Source: UBA2256 sp964453055 (GTDB lineage: Bacteria > Spirochaetota > Spirochaetia > Treponematales > Rectinemataceae). Taken from it: a stretch of DNA of 7,396 nt. Below the pieces are notes generated by a model. The model was given only the letters and a program-made list of their open reading frames with translations. It was not told the DNA's origin and did no database searches. The stretch lies in assembly GCA_964453055.1 (NCBI GenBank), contig CAYVOD010000081.1:1-7396 (forward strand), in the 5' to 3' direction. Position 1 is the first letter of the stretch. Every line of letters starts with the position of its first letter. The position numbers were made by a program, and so were the translations under genes. Shown here piece after piece: positions 6,071 through 7,396 of the stretch.

Positions 6071-7315
6071 TTAGTACTTCATCACCGACAAGGGAGGAAG
6101 CACTTCCTCGCCGCCGTAGGATTCGAGCACGGTGTACCAATCGTTCGGGTTCTTCCGCTCGGAGAGCCCCTTGCCCTTCATGATGAACGTCACGTTCTTG
6201 GCTATGGGCTGATGGTCGATCCTGAAGGAAGCCGGTCCCTTCACCGTATTGAAGGTGCCGGTGGCCAGAACCTTGGCTACCTGCTTGGGATCGAAGGATC
6301 CCGCCTTCTCCACGGCCTGGAAAATATACTGGGTGGCCACGTAGCAAGCTGTTCCCATGTTGTCGGGAGGCTCGTTCCAGCGCTTCATGTAAGCGTCGGA
6401 ATACGCCTTGATGCTCGACACCAGCTCCTTGTCCACCAAGCCGCCCACGTCGTAGTAGAACCAGGTCTGGGCGTAGAGCTTTGCCAAAACATCGGGCGCG
6501 AATCCCTTGGACTCGGTATTGGAAATCCAGCAGTAGAAAATATCCATCTGCTTGTCGATGCCCATGTCGATCGCCTGCTTGACTAAGGCGATGCCGTCGG
6601 CGCCCGTGAGGCTGTTCACCAGGAAATCGGCCCCCGAAGCCTTGGCTTTGGAGAGAACGGCGGAATAATCCGTGGTGCCCATATTCACCGCGTCCCTGCC
6701 TACCATCACGACCCCGAAGTCCTTGCTGGCGGCCTCGAGGCCCTCGCGGATCGTCGTGCCCCAAGAGTCTGCCCGCTCCACGTAGAATATCGTTTTCTTG
6801 CCCAGAGTCTTCACGATCGACTTGCCGGTGATGTAGCCGATGCTCCAGGGCGTGAAGGTCGGGGTGTACATGGCGTCGGCGGGGTTGCCCTTGAGCAGGG
6901 CGTCCTTGGCGGGAACAAAACCAGGAAGATAAATGACGGAATTAATCTTGGTCTCTTCGTTCAGCGCTCCGGACATCGGGTTCCAAATACCCCCGGTAAC
7001 CGCCAGGGCGCCCTTGTCCAGCATTTCCCTGAATCGGCGCACGCCCACGTCCAGCTTGGCTTCGTCGTCGGCGATGAAGGTTTCGACCTTCACGTTGCCC
7101 CAGGGCATTTTCAAGCCGCCGGCGGCGTTGACCTGCTCGACGGAAAGCAGGAAGGATTTTCTCTGACCCTCGGCCAGTCCGGCGAGAGAGCCAGTCAGCG
7201 AAGAAAGAAACCCGATCTTGAACACATCGGGCTGATTTTTCTGCGCCATCACGGGTGATAGGCTGAGCATGGCGACCAGCGCCAACATCAGAGCCTTCGG
7301 TAACAACCTTTTCAT
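6071..7315 (-). CDS. ABC transporter solute-binding protein, branched-chain amino acid (LivJ/K) type
   Basis: The 414-residue protein is a secreted binding protein of the Leu/Ile/Val-binding type (type I periplasmic fold). It starts with a signal peptide: basic MKR, a hydrophobic core, and a Val-Met-Ala cleavage site after residue 24; there is no lipobox Cys. The mature start FKIGFLSSLTGSLAG and the following VNAAGG block (residues 63-68) are typical of the family, as are the ADDEAKLDVGVRRFREML segment and GTTDYSAVLSKAKASGADF in the second lobe. Relatives bind branched-chain amino acids, amides, short-chain amides or urea, and aromatic acids, so the ligand is open. GAGGAGG at 7321-7327 (minus strand) lies 5 bases before the ATG. 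No permease or ATPase gene follows; they may lie beyond the right edge or elsewhere. The gene ends in TAA and has its own terminator, common where the binding protein is made in excess. Confidence 0.94.
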   Translation of the reverse strand: MKRLLPKALMLALVAMLSLSPVMAQKNQPDVFKIGFLSSLTGSLAGLAEGQRKSFLLSVEQVNAAGGLKMPWGNVKVETFIADDEAKLDVGVRRFREMLDKGALAVTGGIWNPMSGALNEETKINSVIYLPGFVPAKDALLKGNPADAMYTPTFTPWSIGYITGKSIVKTLGKKTIFYVERADSWGTTIREGLEAASKDFGVVMVGRDAVNMGTTDYSAVLSKAKASGADFLVNSLTGADGIALVKQAIDMGIDKQMDIFYCWISNTESKGFAPDVLAKLYAQTWFYYDVGGLVDKELVSSIKAYSDAYMKRWNEPPDNMGTACYVATQYIFQAVEKAGSFDPKQVAKVLATGTFNTVKGPASFRIDHQPIAKNVTFIMKGKGLSERKNPNDWYTVLESYGGEEVLPPLSVMKY

Positions 7316-7353
7316 GTGGCCCTCCTCGATCCGGACGACCGGGACGAACTTCC

Positions 7354-7370
7354 TGATCAGCCCGAGATCA
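7354..7370. promoter_or_regulatory. Short inverted repeat upstream of the binding-protein gene
   Basis: TGATC at 7354-7358 and GATCA at 7366-7370 are separated by 7 bases, about 40 bases before the start codon on the minus strand. This spacing and position suit an operator. I cannot pick confident -35 and -10 hexamers in the 69 bases that remain before the window edge, so the promoter may lie outside. Confidence 0.25.
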
Positions 7371-7396
7371 TTCAGTCGCTAAAAATGACGTCTATT

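Noticed and set aside
5955..6764. Open frame upstream of the creatininase-family start on the minus strand
   Set aside because: It is a Gly/Arg-rich out-of-frame reading of the binding-protein gene and spans the terminator; homology begins at the ATG at 5954.

Overview
The window is GC-rich bacterial DNA (hand-counted 60-base rows range from about 40% to 72% GC). It is densely coding, with strong GGAGG-type ribosome binding sites, short intergenic gaps and no tRNA, rRNA, CRISPR array or transposase that I can see. GC-biased third positions, a branched-chain-type solute-binding protein and many keto-acid and alcohol enzymes fit a metabolically versatile bacterium. A Desulfobacterota/deltaproteobacterial origin is a guess and nothing here proves it.

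The window holds eight protein genes in two convergent sets that meet at about 3144-3199. The plus-strand set runs from the left edge: the 3' end of a short-chain dehydrogenase/reductase (SDR, cut by the window); a PanB-family ketopantoate hydroxymethyltransferase followed by a terminator-like hairpin; a metal-dependent HpcH/HpaI-family aldolase; and an alpha/beta hydrolase resembling homoserine O-acetyltransferase (MetX) with an intact Ser-Asp-His triad. The minus-strand set, read from the right edge, has four genes. These are a secreted branched-chain-amino-acid-type ABC solute-binding protein with a clear intrinsic terminator, a creatininase-family protein with altered metal-site motifs, a complete classical SDR, and a zinc-dependent medium-chain alcohol dehydrogenase.

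Taken together, the set looks catabolic. A binding protein captures a small solute, a possible amidohydrolase and the MetX-like hydrolase cut amide or ester bonds, three NAD(P)-dependent dehydrogenases oxidise hydroxyl groups, and two enolate-type aldolases make or break C-C bonds in 2-keto acids. No panC, panD or panE homologue is visible beside the panB-like gene. This leaves open that the PanB-like enzyme works in a degradative pathway, for example for a pantoate-like branched hydroxy acid. That pathway is inference only.

The most unusual item is the creatininase-family protein. Three signature positions differ from the family consensus, including a Gln where a metal-binding His is expected. 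Also notable are a perfect 14-bp hairpin between the SDR and the alcohol dehydrogenase, a large hairpin directly ahead of the creatininase-family gene, and a GC dip in the 3' part of the alcohol dehydrogenase gene.
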